Origin: Rotaria macrura
Lineage: Eukaryota > Rotifera > Eurotatoria > Philodinida > Philodinidae
Assembly: GCA_900239685.1 (NCBI GenBank)
Contig: OENT01000658.1
Coordinates: forward strand, 9,457-73,456
Direction of reading: 5' to 3'
DNA length: 64,000 nucleotides
This document shows, piece by piece, positions 49,115-62,800 of this stretch (the stretch's first letter is position 1; each line of letters begins with the position of its first letter). The position numbers and the translations under genes were made by a program. The notes beneath the pieces were generated by a model. It was not told where the DNA came from and did no database searches. It worked only from the letters and a program-made list of their open reading frames with translations.

Positions 49115-52054
49115 ATGTTAGGTGATCGAAAAACTGTTGTTTTACGAGGCGGAGCTCCATGGGGTTTTCGACTTTCGGGTGGTGGTCAAACACCCATTTA
49201 CATTGCCAAGGTACTAATTTTCAGTGCATTCTTTTTGCTGTACAATCAAATTAGTGTTGTTTGCTTTTTACTTATCGTAATAACTTATCTAGGTTCGCAG
49301 TCGAAGCAAGGCAGTATTTGGAGGTCTTGCAACAGGTGATACAATCGTCTCGGTTAACGGTATACCTTCATTACAACTTTCATTACGTGAAATCAACGAC
49401 ATAATTGATACGATTCGTGATCAATTAATTATCGAAGTACAAAGGTATGATTGAAAAACACATCGGAAAAAAAGCATTGTTCTTCGAATTTGTTTTTTAT
49501 AGTAGTACGCCCAATACTCGTGGTTTACGACTCGATTCAGGTTCGAGTATAGACACAAGAGAAAACAGTCCTGTTCGTCCAATACAACGTATAACACCTC
49601 AACACAGACAAATGGATAATCATCAGTATACATCATCACGTACAACACCAACTTATCCATCGTATACATCAGCATCAGGTACAAATCATTTCAATAATGC
49701 AAATTCGTTTAATGGTGATCAACAATATTTGGACTCTTATGGACGTCCAACATCAAATCCATTACCAGCTCTATTTCGTACAGCTACAATTACAGCTAAT
49801 TCGCCGCAAACACCCGTAGGAACAGCACGAATACAACAATTAAGTTATCGTCCATCAGTATCAAATAGTACATACGATACACCACGTAATTACAATGGAG
49901 CTACGGCAAGTGGTTATCTATCCGATACTAATGATCTACGTCGTTCATCAATATCTTTGCGTCCAATGAATGGAACATCAAGTCATAGTCGACAAACAAT
50001 TAATCAACAGCCATTTCTCACACCATCAACAGCACCATACAACACAAAACTCTCAGCAAACAATGACCAAAATTATTTTAGTGATTCCGAATATGTCACA
50101 TCTGGTCCACGTTATTATAAAATTTCACGACAAGTAAATACGAGTCGACGACCAAGTAATGTTGTTTTACCTATTCGTTCGATAGTTAGTAAAGCTTATG
50201 ATCAATATGTACCCCCGGAACCACCAAAACCGCAACAAGAAATTTTTGACGTATATCGCTATCAACAAGAACAGCAACGTCTCGAACGAGAACGAGAACA
50301 ACGCGAACGTGAAAGACAAGAACAATTACAACGCCAATTATATCAACAACAAAAGCAACAGCAGCAGCAGCAGCAGCAGCAACAACAACAACAGGCAGCT
50401 TCTACTCGATTTAGTGCATCCTCAAAACATACTTTTCCATCTCAAGTGACTGTTGACCATGAAATCGGTGCTGAACTATTCAAATCACCTATAGCTAATA
50501 GTAAGTTCTGTTATATGATTACTTCTACATTGACAAATAAAAATGAAACAAACTAACATGTACTTTTATTTTTTTAGAGAAACTTTATTCTGATTCAAGT
50601 TTCTTTAAAACTCCATTTAATACTTATCCAACTATTGAGGAACAAAAATTAATGGCACGTAAAATAGCATCGATTCTTGAAGGTGGTGATCCAACACAAA
50701 AGGGTTCTACAAAATTTGAAAAACAACGTCAACGAGTAGAAAAATATACAACTGAATCGGACTCAACGAATTATAGACCATTACGTCCATTACAAACTAA
50801 TGATTCGTCATATTCTCATCAACAACCAAATCATTATAATGCATCATCGGATCTACCGGAATGTATTAAACATAGTTTAGATGAAGCTCAATACATAAAT
50901 CCATTGCGATATGTTGGTGCACCAGAAGAATTCAAACAAATACATATGCAGGTAGGGAAAATTTTGAAACACATGTATGATAATAGTTAGTCAAAACATC
51001 ATTTTTTCTAACATTTAGGAACATGTTACACATACAAGTGTTCCACCACAAGCCGCCATGAGTCTTGTTGCTGACTTGAATCAAAGTCGAAGTAAAGGTG
51101 CAGCATTATTCCAAAAACGTAAAGCTCGTTCTGAAAAATGGGTTATCGATGAGAATAATGTGAAAAAACAAGGCTATCAACCAACATCACCCTATATTGG
51201 GGTTAGTAGTTATATCATCAATCATAGTTAGTTTTTATAATCAATTTTGATTATCTCTGTAGCCAACAACGAAGCCATGGGGACAACGTGCACCATCAAT
51301 ATCTGATAGTGAAGGGCCTAGTTTTTCACCAGTACGAGCCACATTCAATCCTTCTTCTATTTCTAATTCTTCCGAACCAATTTTATCACCGGCACCCGTG
51401 CAACCGGTACCACGCTATGGAGATTTTAATGCAAAACCAAAAGGATTCGGTACTTGCCATGCTGAAAGTAAGAGATGTTTTTGTTTTCTTTTCGTTCATG
51501 TTAAAATCAGATCATTTTCTTCTTCAATCGTTAGATCAATCGCCACGTGGAAGTATTGACGCAAGAAAACCACTTAATCTTAATATTGAGCCAAGTATTC
51601 GTGAAGGTACATTGATAATTGTTTTCGTGTGAACTAAATTTTTGAAGATTTAAAATTTCTTTTCCTTCGTTGTTTTCTTGTTATAGGCATTGCTGAATCT
51701 CATACAAGAAGCGCTTCTCAACCTTGGTCTCCACCAAGTAATTCTCAACCTATATTTTCTCCGAATCAATCACAAACGTCTACTACGAATAATTTTAATT
51801 ATCCGTCGGAAAATCTTCTTTCAAAATGGAAGAATCATGATTATGCATCATGGAATCAATCTAAAATGCAAGATCAACGTCAAGCACAAATGCTGACGAG
51901 TCATGATGGTGTTGATAATATACGTCAACGACTTATGCAATCGAATCAATCATATTCATATAGTGGATTGAATCAAAGAAGCAGTAATAATGCTAGTCCT
52001 AATCCATATCATTCAATTCAACGAGTGCAACAACAAAATTTTACCGATCTTTAA
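49115..52054 (+). CDS. PDZ protein with synaptopodin-like motif
   Basis: Eight exons (49115-49210, 49293-49444, 49503-50500, 50578-50951, 51019-51201, 51263-51467, 51535-51606, 51687-52054) sum to 2448 nt, 815 residues, in phase. Residues 1-82 form a PDZ domain with the PWGFRLSGG carboxylate-binding loop, AKVRSRSKA and GLATGDTIVSVNG, closest in style to the ZASP/enigma and synaptopodin-2 PDZ. A long disordered Ser/Thr/Pro/Tyr region follows, with an Arg/Glu/Gln coiled coil ending in polyglutamine (DNA 50342-50395). Near residue 560 KGAALFQKRKARSEKWV closely resembles a motif of synaptopodin-family and related Z-disc proteins. Such proteins tie actin and alpha-actinin at Z-discs or adhesion sites, so a cytoskeletal scaffold in muscle is the likely role. 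No LIM domains are seen. Confidence 0.87.
50342..50395 (+). repeat. CAG/CAA repeat coding polyglutamine
   Basis: Mixed CAA and CAG codons give a run of about 14 consecutive Gln after QQQK within exon 3 of the PDZ gene. The CAG-only core (about 50357-50380) is the part most likely to vary in length. Confidence 0.85.
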
Positions 52055-55000
52055 AGGTTTCTTAAACGTCAATGCATACAAGCCAAACTCGGTGAAATAG
52101 ATCAAACGTTTATTCGCTCAATATGCATGCATATGCTATAGTCATGAGCATTTTCTTCTTTTTTTCTGAGTATATGTTTGTAGTCTAGACTAAAGAAACA
52201 TCATAACTTCCCTTGCTTTTTGTTTATTCATTTAATTGTTTCTTTTTTGTTGATTTTGACTGTGTGTTTGTGCGTGTGTTTTTCTTTTATGATGGCACTT
52301 TGATTACTCATACGCATTTCACCATCGGCAATTGTCTTTAATAAATTTTCTTATGCACAGATTAACATAGAACAAAGAAATGATTAGATACATAATTTAA
52401 TTTTCATATCAATGTTAAGCAAAGAATATCTAGAACGATTCTTATGGGACAATGAGTCCAAACAACACGGAGACAGAGAGAGAGTGAATTCATGCTGCCA
52501 TCTTATCGAGAAAGATGTCAATTAACTCAAAACTATTTTGCTTTCTACTATCTAAGTTGTCTACCATCGCTAATCTTAATAAGGTAGAGACGTCCCTGAT
52601 CAATATCTAAACATAAGTCGATCTTTGCCCAATAGCTGCATAGAGACCTTGATAACGATGGATTCCATATTTTTTTTATGATACTCGAAAGAAAATGTGA
52701 AGGTGAATAATACAAAGAATCAATAGTGCTTACCATTTATGTTTCTATAATGTACTTGATTGTGTTCCATAAACAGTTGGCATGATATTGATATTAGATT
52801 GCTCAATATCATATCTATCTTGATATGTTTAATGACATACATTTGTTTCTATCGATCATTCTTGGTTCTAAGAAATTTCTTTGTTAGAAATACGAACTTC
52901 TGAATAGGTCAAATGCATACTAAGGAACATTATGATTTCCTTTAATTTCGATGTATCATGCCATAAGAAGATACTTGATTCTTCGTCATTCTTCTATCAG
53001 AAAGTGTGCTGAAACCACAATTTAGATTGAGTAGCAGTGGGTAGGATTCATGGGGGAGAGCGGGGGGGGGGGAGCGATGCTGACTTAGAGTCTCCTGGCT
53101 AATGATGTGCATATGCTAAAAAACTAGTTGGAAATGGAAGGATCAAAGGTTCAACTTTGAGGATATACCAATTGTTAATAAATAATATATCGTGTTCGAA
53201 GAATATTCCCAAAGTAGGAGAGAATTCTCGACTAAAAAAAACTTGGCAAAGTTATCTTTCAAACGAATACGTTCATTTTATTTCAACAAGAAATTTCTCG
53301 TTACCGCACACTTAAGAAATCCGTAATAGCTAGATTTTGCAATTTATGTATGTGTCAGTTTTCTCTAATCCCCATCTAAATCGAAACATCTGACATTAGT
53401 TACTGGTTAGATCACATTTATTATGAAATGTTCGACATACTAAACGTGACGCAATTTTTCTATTTCTTCGGATCAACAGAAACATTTTACTCAATATCGA
53501 TTTCGAATATTTTTCTATTTACTAAGACTTTCCATAAGCTATATCCATGTACGAAATATTCCTCGTACATTTCACACGTTAACCGTTCTAATAATTATGT
53601 ATGAAGTAATAAATTCATTTGAATTGTTCTATTTTCATCATTCATTTTATTTTTCTCATTAGCATAGATCGTATATTCATTTCCTGACCTCAACCTATTG
53701 TATTAAAATGGTTTGAGAAAAAGAAAAGAGGATATTAACGTTAAGCATGCTTCATAACTAAATAAAGACTTTCATAGGAAAATCTTGATCAAGAAATTTA
53801 TTATGAACACTATAATGGTATTCGCATTTTCTTGTTTTTGTCACGATATTTGCCTTTAGATCGTATTTTGTAGTGAAAGTCAATTGGAGATTCTACTTGT
53901 ACATTTCGAATAGTGATTCATAATAAAAACAAATTTCAACATAGTATCATTTAGTTTCACTCATAAAATGACCACAGGATTTTTCTAGTGACTCGAGTAA
54001 AACGCTTTGTACGAAGCCATTCGACTTAGATCAATAGTGTTGGTTGATGTAGAGTATTGATATTATCATTAATTATGAAAATGATAGACTTGCAATATAA
54101 AACTGTTTAACAGCAATTATACCGTACGATTCAGTAGCATTCGTAAAAATAATTAGTAATTCGGTAGTACGAAAGTTGTTAGTTTATCACTGATGAACTT
54201 CTTCATCCATCGTTCTCTTACCCTTACTGTCTTTGTACACTTGCTTTTCAGTGGAACAAAATTATCAATAAAAATACATCTTTTTCTTTAGAATGAATGT
54301 AAAACATAGATTTTCAATAATACTTATTATGACAATGTTTCTTTTCTTTCATTTAACTTTGATATTAACCACCGTCTGAAGCTCTACCTTGTTCAATCAT
54401 TAGCCACAGCAGTATTCAATGTAATCAACTTTCAATTGGTTCAAGACAACATCCTAATTATTAATCTAATTTGACGATTAAGATGCTACTAGGAATATGA
54501 AATATGCTCTTAAATATTAATTCTCGAAACCATAACATATTTGGCACTATCGCTTGTAGAATGCTACTTTTCGGTTATTGATAATCATTTGCCAAATCGG
54601 TTAATTCAAAACGTTCATTGAACTATGATAATTCTTTTAATTTTTTCAAGTATGAGATAAAAGCGTGAAATACACTATAACTATTGTCACTCAGTAGTTA
54701 TATGAAACTAGCAGTGTTCGATCCATCTTAGGATACGTTTTTTTTCTTCATAATTCTTTTCTAATGAGACACTATTGATATTTTAGATGTCAACAGAAGA
54801 GAGGAGCTCGTCATATTATCGATTTATCTTCACAGTAGTTTGAGATCGAGATTTTCATATTCCATACATCACTATCAACACTCACCAACACAATCAGGCA
54901 GTATTTAGTTTTCTAACACATACATAGCATTACAGAGAAGAAGAATAGTTTAACGTGAATGAAACATGTGTCACTCATATTAACATATATTGTAAGATTA

Positions 55001-56873
55001 TGATCATTTTGAAATTTGATCTTTCTCGTAATTATAATTTATATCTGGCACGTCCAAGTTGAATGATGATGCTACGTAAACATCTTGTGTTAAAAAAGAA
55101 GGCATGATGGCATTATTTATGTATACTTTATTCTTTACAACGATCAAGATTAATTTATTCTTAATAATGAACACAATATGTACATCTCGATATGAAATCA
55201 GATAGATTTTTCTCTGTATACTATGAAAAAAGAAAAGAAGAATTTTCTATATTGCGAAACGCTCTGTTATCCACATGAGTTAATGTTGAATAAAAATGTG
55301 TCTTCCTTGAGCTCATTCGTAGCAAACATATTATTGATGGATTGAAAAAAATAATTTTTTTACAAGTAAATAATTCTGCCCGAATGAACATGAACGATGA
55401 ATTATCTGCAATAAGGAATGGTTATTTACATTCAACAGGCAAGGCAATAAAATCTCCGAAATATGCAGTTTATGACCCAACCGATTGTCTGCTCGGCAGA
55501 AATTAGGATTAAGAATCAAGAAATTTAACTCATTTCGTACACATGTTGAGAAATGATTCTTGACTTCAGTGTTTTTCATGTTAAAGATTGATTGATTGTG
55601 ATTTTACCTTCATTGTCATATATGCAACTATTCTGAAAGAAAAACTTGGATGTATTATTTGTCCATTGTATCTAGTTCATACGTCTCTTTTAGTTTTGAA
55701 AGTTATTAGCATTCTATTCGTTCAATTTTTGAAATTCGATTGATGGCAATATTAATTATTTCTTGGATGAAGTCTAATACAAAAAGATCAATGATAAAAT
55801 CCGACTTTTACCATTCTTAGTCATATTAGAAAATATAACTTCTAAGATTTTACTATTGTTAGGCATAATTGAACATGTGTGCTACACGAAAATGTAATGA
55901 AAGTCAATACTATGTATGAAATACGATAGTTTTTTTCTTAACGATTTAAGATGTCTAACGTTTTAATGTATTTTCACTATTTTTTTATCATTTTTTCATG
56001 GGTCTTTATTTGGTCTATGAGCTCCTTTGTTTTTCTTATTTGTCTCTTCGATAAAAGAACGATAGCGAGTGATATCAAAGGATGCACAATATAATTGACG
56101 AAGAAGACACTCAACGTTTACCTGCATTGAAGAATTTAATCATTTTTTATTATTAGAATATTGAATTACTAAACTGAGAAATAATTATAGAAAATTATTT
56201 TTTATTTTCCTTATGTTTATTGAATTTTAAATTTTAGTTATGTTCTGATCAATGATAATCCCGATGAAACTGGATGACGAGGTTAAGTACGATATATGAT
56301 AAAACGAAACAGGCAAAAGCAATAAATGAATGTATGTGACGTTGTCAAAATCAAGTTGTCTTCTTCGGGTCGTATATCGAAATATATGAAATTACTGTTT
56401 CAAGATTTCCTTATCGATGCAAATATTAAAAAGAATATTGAAATGTCCAGATGATATTAGAAAGATATATAGAATATTTGATGTCATCTTCCGGTTTACT
56501 GCACTATCTCGTACATTTATCAGAGATTGCTTGTTTATTGTTTTGTATGTAGAACATGTATTAAATTTTGTACATCAATGATATTATCATGACAAATTAT
56601 CTGTTTACGAATGGCTGAATAAATTGAAAGGATACTTTGTTTTTTACCAAACGATCTTCTAATCGATTAATTGAAACTACCCGAAAATTACAAGAAATTT
56701 ATTTTAAAAAAGAAATCCATCGATTGAATGAAAAATTTATTATAGTTAAGTGTAGTTTTTTAGTGAAGAAAAATAAAAATATCTTGTTGAGAAAGTAAAA
56801 ATTGATTTAGAAAATAAGAGACTGAATGAATGTTCATGATAGCTTCAAGCAGAATAAGAATTGGATGTATAAA
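52055..56873. other. Long intergenic stretch, no clear gene
   Basis: Convergent region of 4.8 kb. It contains a G-run (about 53052-53075, including ten G in a row). A 42-codon plus-strand frame at 55387-55515 (GKAIKSPKYAVYDPTDCLLG) reads more like protein than its surroundings but has no partner exon. The rest is AT-rich with scattered chance frames. Confidence 0.45.
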
Positions 56874-59800
56874 TTATGTTTTATAGGTCATTTTCAAGAA
56901 AGGTAGTGCTTGACCATAGCGATAAACAATATATTCAGTGAAACCGCCCAAGGTTCCAACAACTGAATGAAAGTTCACTGGTGCCGCTACCAATTTACTA
57001 TCAGTTGTTGTCTGTCGTGACTCTTTACCTAATAAAACTTTATTATAATACATAACACGCGTACCATCTGTTGGATCCGCAAGCGCATAATCATTTGACT
57101 TTTTAGGATCGTCAGCGAAGTATGCACCATGACCTGAATATTGAATAATTCATGAAGAAAAAAAAATATAAACGAAGAATTTCATTAGGAATTCATTACT
57201 AAGATCAATAACAAACCCAGGTCGAACTCACCCCATTTGATCCGGTGGGAATTTGTCGGAATTCGTCGGAATCCTTGGTATTGGATTCCGACAGGAAGTT
57301 GCCGAATGTCGGAAAGTGGTGGATTTTCAGGGTTCCGACAGGATCCGGGCCATTCCGACACTTTCCGAAATCTACCTGTCGGAATCCAATACCAAGGATT
57401 CCGACAACTTCCGAGGAATTCCAATCGGATCCGATAAAATCCGATAATTTTCCGCTAGGATCTAACAGGATCCGACTGTCGGATTGTTCGTCCTGGGAAG
57501 TCAAATTGTACTGTTCATAAATGTCTGCAGATATTCTGAGTAAAAGTAAAAATGACAGTTTAGTTCAAGTTTTATTTATTCGAGCTTGTAATCCTATTAA
57601 TTTTGTTCCGCATATTGATTCGGAAAATTAGTCAAAAAGAACTGGTTATCATTCAAACATGATATTTCTATCTTCAAAACAAATTGAATTTACTACTAGT
57701 ACTTTGGTTTGAAATCCGTGATCATGTCATTGATTCTCTCTATCACAAAGTAATTTATATGAGAATGTCTTCGAATTCGAATCGAGAGAAACTATCGTAT
57801 TTTCTAAAATAAACTTGATTTTGAAAGATTTATACTGTTCCTAATCTTTCTATTAATGTTTATTAACTGTAATTGAACTCGTATCTTTCAGAAGCAAAGA
57901 TCTATTCACTCTTGATTCTTATTTTCTTTTAACTTGCGTGACATTTTCTTCATGAAGTCGATCCAAGACAATGAATGGAGAAGGATATGAGCGTATGTAA
58001 TAAGGAGGATGAAACAATGCGCCGCCGACAACTATGAAAATCATCTCATATATGAACTACTCACCCCAATGTCCAGAAGCGCTAAAATAACGGTCGTCGA
58101 AACCATCGTCTCTGATACCATCTATACCAGGTCCTGAGGTACCATGAAAGAGCAAACGTTCATTTGGATCGAAACCCAAGCATTGTTTAGCAATGATCTT
58201 TTTCATCGATTCATATGCATCTTCTACAAGAGGATTTTTCACTTGTTCAATGGAAATCAGTTTGACTGAAGCTCCGATTGTTTTCATTTGCGTTTCTAAA
58301 TCTTTGTATAACTTTGTCGATGATGGCAATGGTACCAGGACAGAAGAATATTTTGGATTCGGATTTGGTACAACTAAAAACGGTTCCCCCGATTGTGTCC
58401 ATTTTCGAGTAACTACCATCTTATTAACACGTTCTTCGAGAAAACTATCGACCGGACGAAGTATTTGAAAGCGTTTATTTTTAATATTGTCGACGATTGT
58501 TTCTAGTTCGATTGAATATGGTCGTGCTTGAATATCAACACGCATAGCTAACTCGTGTGTATAATCTTTTTCTAACGATAAATTATTCACGTCGAAATCA
58601 ATACGATCATGCGTCAATGCAACATGTGGCTCAATTAAGTCCATTGTAAATGGACCCGTGGGAGCAATTTCATCAATTAGCAATACATAACGCCAATCTT
58701 GCCGAAAAATTTTGCACGAAATATCATACTTATAGAGTTCATCGTGAAATCTCTCAATATCGAAGTATGCATGTGTCGGTAAATGACAGTCTAAATCTGC
58801 TGGAACAACTTCTTTATTTATGTACGGTATTCCATTAGATAACGAAATCCAGTCTTTTGGATTTGCTAAAGCAGGATTTGGTCGTTGCGTATACTTGCCA
58901 ACCACCCAGTCACGTACGAAACCACCTTCGACTCTGCATGAAAAAAGACAAACAGCTATCCAAGCTACAACTTCCATACGTGTTTCACGTGTTGCTTGTA
59001 CTCCTTTTGCACCATTGTATAAGTCGATAGTTGTTCTTTTACTATCTGTCACGCAGGCTATTCGTTCTTCAATATCAAGATATTTTGATCGTACTTGAGG
59101 ACGAAAAACTCGTGGTGGTACACCTTAAAGAGATTGAAAAAAAATTCATTGATCTAGTCCGATCAGATATTGTTCAATTCTAAGTCACTTTCGAATTGAA
59201 GCGATTTACCATAGAATGAAAGAAATTTATAAGCGGTGTGAAATGTTAAGTAATAAAAAAAAACATATGCTAAAAATCACTTATCAAAAGATTTCTAGTC
59301 ACACCGAAACAATTTTATATGATGACTTGAAATTTATGTTCCATCAAGTGAGCGATGAATGTTCGAATTTTGAATAACACAGTTTCTGAAGTACCTAATC
59401 TTGAAACACAGCATATGTTTCAATGCAGCAACTTTTCATCTGTAATGTTCTGCTATCAATGACAATCCAGATTTTTTAAATGTATCCAACATATGCGTCA
59501 ATGCTTAGTGATTATGAAACCCCTTCACAAATTATATACTCACGTACATTCTTTTCGCTATATGTGTGATTGGATCTAAGTGAATCATAGTTACTTCGCT
59601 CTCATCCAAATAGATACTTATAGTCTTCCTCTGCATTGAATCGATGATAGTTGTGCTTTTTCATTGTTTTTATAGGATACGATGGCAACGTTAAAAATAA
59701 ACGATGTAATCATTAACCATTAGCATGGCTATCAGCAGATAGACCAGTAAATGTGGGATTCACGGCTACCACTACATTGCATCCTTGCCGTAGGTTAAGA

Positions 59801-62800
59801 GTGGATATGATGTAACAACGTACTAGTTAACATGTGATAAATCAGGCGTACCAGATCTTCACAAATCTCTCGCTCCGTTTAGAAAAAAGTTATTTGGCTC
59901 ATTGAATATTGAAAGTCATCAATACTTAACTATTATCATTAGATGCTGGGTAACTAAGTCTTACTAAATGATGCTCATGTAATCTATTATCTATTTTTAT
60001 TTAAATTACGTGGGAAAAACTCAATGAAAATGGGCTCAACTGCACGTGTACTAGTATTGATAAACCTACTCGCTCGAAAATTCAAGATCAAAGAGATTAC
60101 TGTCTATTCAGCTTACAGATTTCAGCATTTGTAGATAATTTTATTGAAAAGAAAACAATCTCGATTTTCTCGAATCAGTCATTCGAGTAACAATCGGAAT
60201 AAAGACCATAAAAATAAGAATATATCTGAACAATTAAAGTGAGATTATCGATCTAAATAAACAGATCAAATGACATAAATTTTCAGACTGCTGAGGAAAT
60301 CGCATTAATTCAATTATTTGTAGAATATGTGATGTGAACTTTATTCATTTTTTTCATTCATTGTTAAATAGATTTATCAATTTAATTTTTCTTAATTAAT
60401 GTCACGTATTCAACTAATCATTCTTTTATCAGACAATTACTAATGTTTGATCAGGAAAAGTTGCTTTTAGCACAGTAACTAGTGCGAAAACTGAGTAATT
60501 AATTTCGGAAAACTTGGTGTACAGTTTTGTTCTATTGTGGTTTTCATCAATTAATATTCAGTGAAATTGGGAGAATAATTATAAATCACAGAAGCTTATT
60601 TAATCAATAATATGTGTTTGGCTTCTCCTAGCCCATCATAACGCTGTTCTCATGCAGAGAATGAGCATGAATGAAGATTTTCTTTTCGCACATATTCATT
60701 TGATGTGACAAAAGAGTAATGCTACTCGGAAGAAAACATGAAGAGAAATGTAATGAATGTTTGACCTGTATCAAGAAAAGAGAATAACTGAAAAGAACGC
60801 TGAAGCAAAGGAAAAAAAGTAAAATATTTTTACTAATTGTAATATCATTAGTCAACAAGAACAGTCGTTCTTCTATTTACATCAGAATAGTTTCATTGAA
60901 AAAAAATAAAAATGATCCACGATCAAACACTACTCTGTACATGAAAAAATGCATTTTATAATTTAATGAACAAATAATTAGTTTATTAAAAATATAGAAT
61001 AGCTATACTAAACCGAAATGTTTACAGTGATATTTTGATTTCTTGTGTAATATCATCTGCATAATGCTGAGCAACTTGTAATGATTATTCAAATTATGAC
61101 CTTACTTTCCTCTATGACAGTTTTTTTTCATACAATGCTATGACCAATCCCATATTTTCTAGACGAAAAATGCACTCATCTTTCACGTACCTGAATTCGG
61201 ATGCCGAATGACGGCACAATCTTGTAACCATCTCAAGAATGAATCGAATTCTTTTTTCACATTCTTGTATTCTGAATTTCTTCCATTGACTGTTACATCA
61301 CAAGTATTCGTTGATGTGTTACAATTAACTGTTATCGTCACTTGTTTTTGATTCTGCCAGCGCCATTGCATAGGTCTAAATATTTGCGGCATTTTTATTA
61401 CACTTTCCAAATTTCGAACTAAATTCGTATGTTTTGAAATCCCAGGTGCATTTTTATTTTCCAATGTGAATTGAAAGTCTTCCTCCATATTTTGTCGGAG
61501 ATGCAATTCAGAATTGAAGACAGTTCCGGCTGGACCCGTTAAAGTAGCAGTCTTGTTCGTACTATCCAAGATCATGTTTATTCGGTGCGAAAATTTTGAC
61601 ACAGCATTTGAAAATATATTGTTACTTTTTAGACGTTGTTCTTCTTCGTCGTTTAATTTCAATTCACGTTTGACTTTGTATTCGACCCAGTCAGGTTTAA
61701 TTTCACCGACAAATGAAAGTATAGCTTTTGCACGAACAGATGTCGAATAACGAATATCACGAGCTAGAATAAGCGCCGGAGGAACACTAGTCGTTGATCG
61801 ATATAGAACAGATTGTGAATCCAAAGTGGCCGTATCGATTTCTGATGAACCATCGTACCGAACATAAAGATCACCTCTATCTTGTAACGTCTTCATTGAT
61901 GCAAACACATTACTAGAATATCCAGTTAATAATGATTTAGCGATTAGTTCCCAATTATTTGATTTAATTTGTGCTTTCGCTTTATAATCAGTCGATAAAT
62001 TAAATGCTTTTTCTAAATTTCCATGACGTCTCAATGCTTGTTTTATAATATGTTGAATACTGGTCAAACCTTTTGCTTGACAAACACGTTCCAAACGAAA
62101 ATCTTTAGATGGTACAGATTGTTTAACAAGTAAGACTTGATCAAGCACGTTTAATAATGTCATAAAATCGCCGTCTGTACTTTTGAATGTTTGAGGTATA
62201 CCTTTTAATACAGCAGTTGTATTTAATACGCTTAAAATAGATGAAAGTGATATCATATCTCCGCCGCAGTTATACTCTTTCAATGCAGCAAGAACACATT
62301 TCGACATTGGCAACGAACCGAAATCTGGCAATTTCGCGAGTGCATTGCCATAATTCGTTAGTAACTCGCTTGGTGCATTAGCAAGAATACCTAAATAAAA
62401 ACCATAAGTTAAAATTCCAAATTCAAGACATATTTTCTTCATATTGATCCAAAACGTTCAAGAATCAACAATTTAAATTGAGACTAAATCTTGCTACCAA
62501 GTTTCACTAGTTATGTTAATTTCAAAGAAAAAAAATTTGTCAAGCTTTTTTAAAGAAGCGATATTATATTAGTAGTTTAATAAAATAAGTGAATTTAAAA
62601 AGGTTGTGTAATTGTTTGAGAGTTGATAATAATTAGTTACATGTTCGAGAATATAGAACTAGCAGATGATATGTAAGATTTATAGTACTTTTCAGTATGG
62701 GTAAGCATATAATCTGTATATTAATAACAATATTTGTCGTTGTTCACATGTCACGATTAACAAATCAAAACGAGAAACAAAAGTCACATCCACTAGAAGT

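Noticed and set aside
57185..57520. Five overlapping open frames on both strands, with Ser/Pro/Gly/Ile-rich translations
   Set aside because: They come from the palindromic TCGGAATCC words of the MITE at 57216-57497, which stay open in many frames.
62391..62442. ATG at 62442 as a gene start with a hydrophobic leader
   Set aside because: The hydrophobic stretch is intron sequence: the TTTAG acceptor at 62391 joins in phase to the upstream helicase exon and restores a continuous HA2 region.
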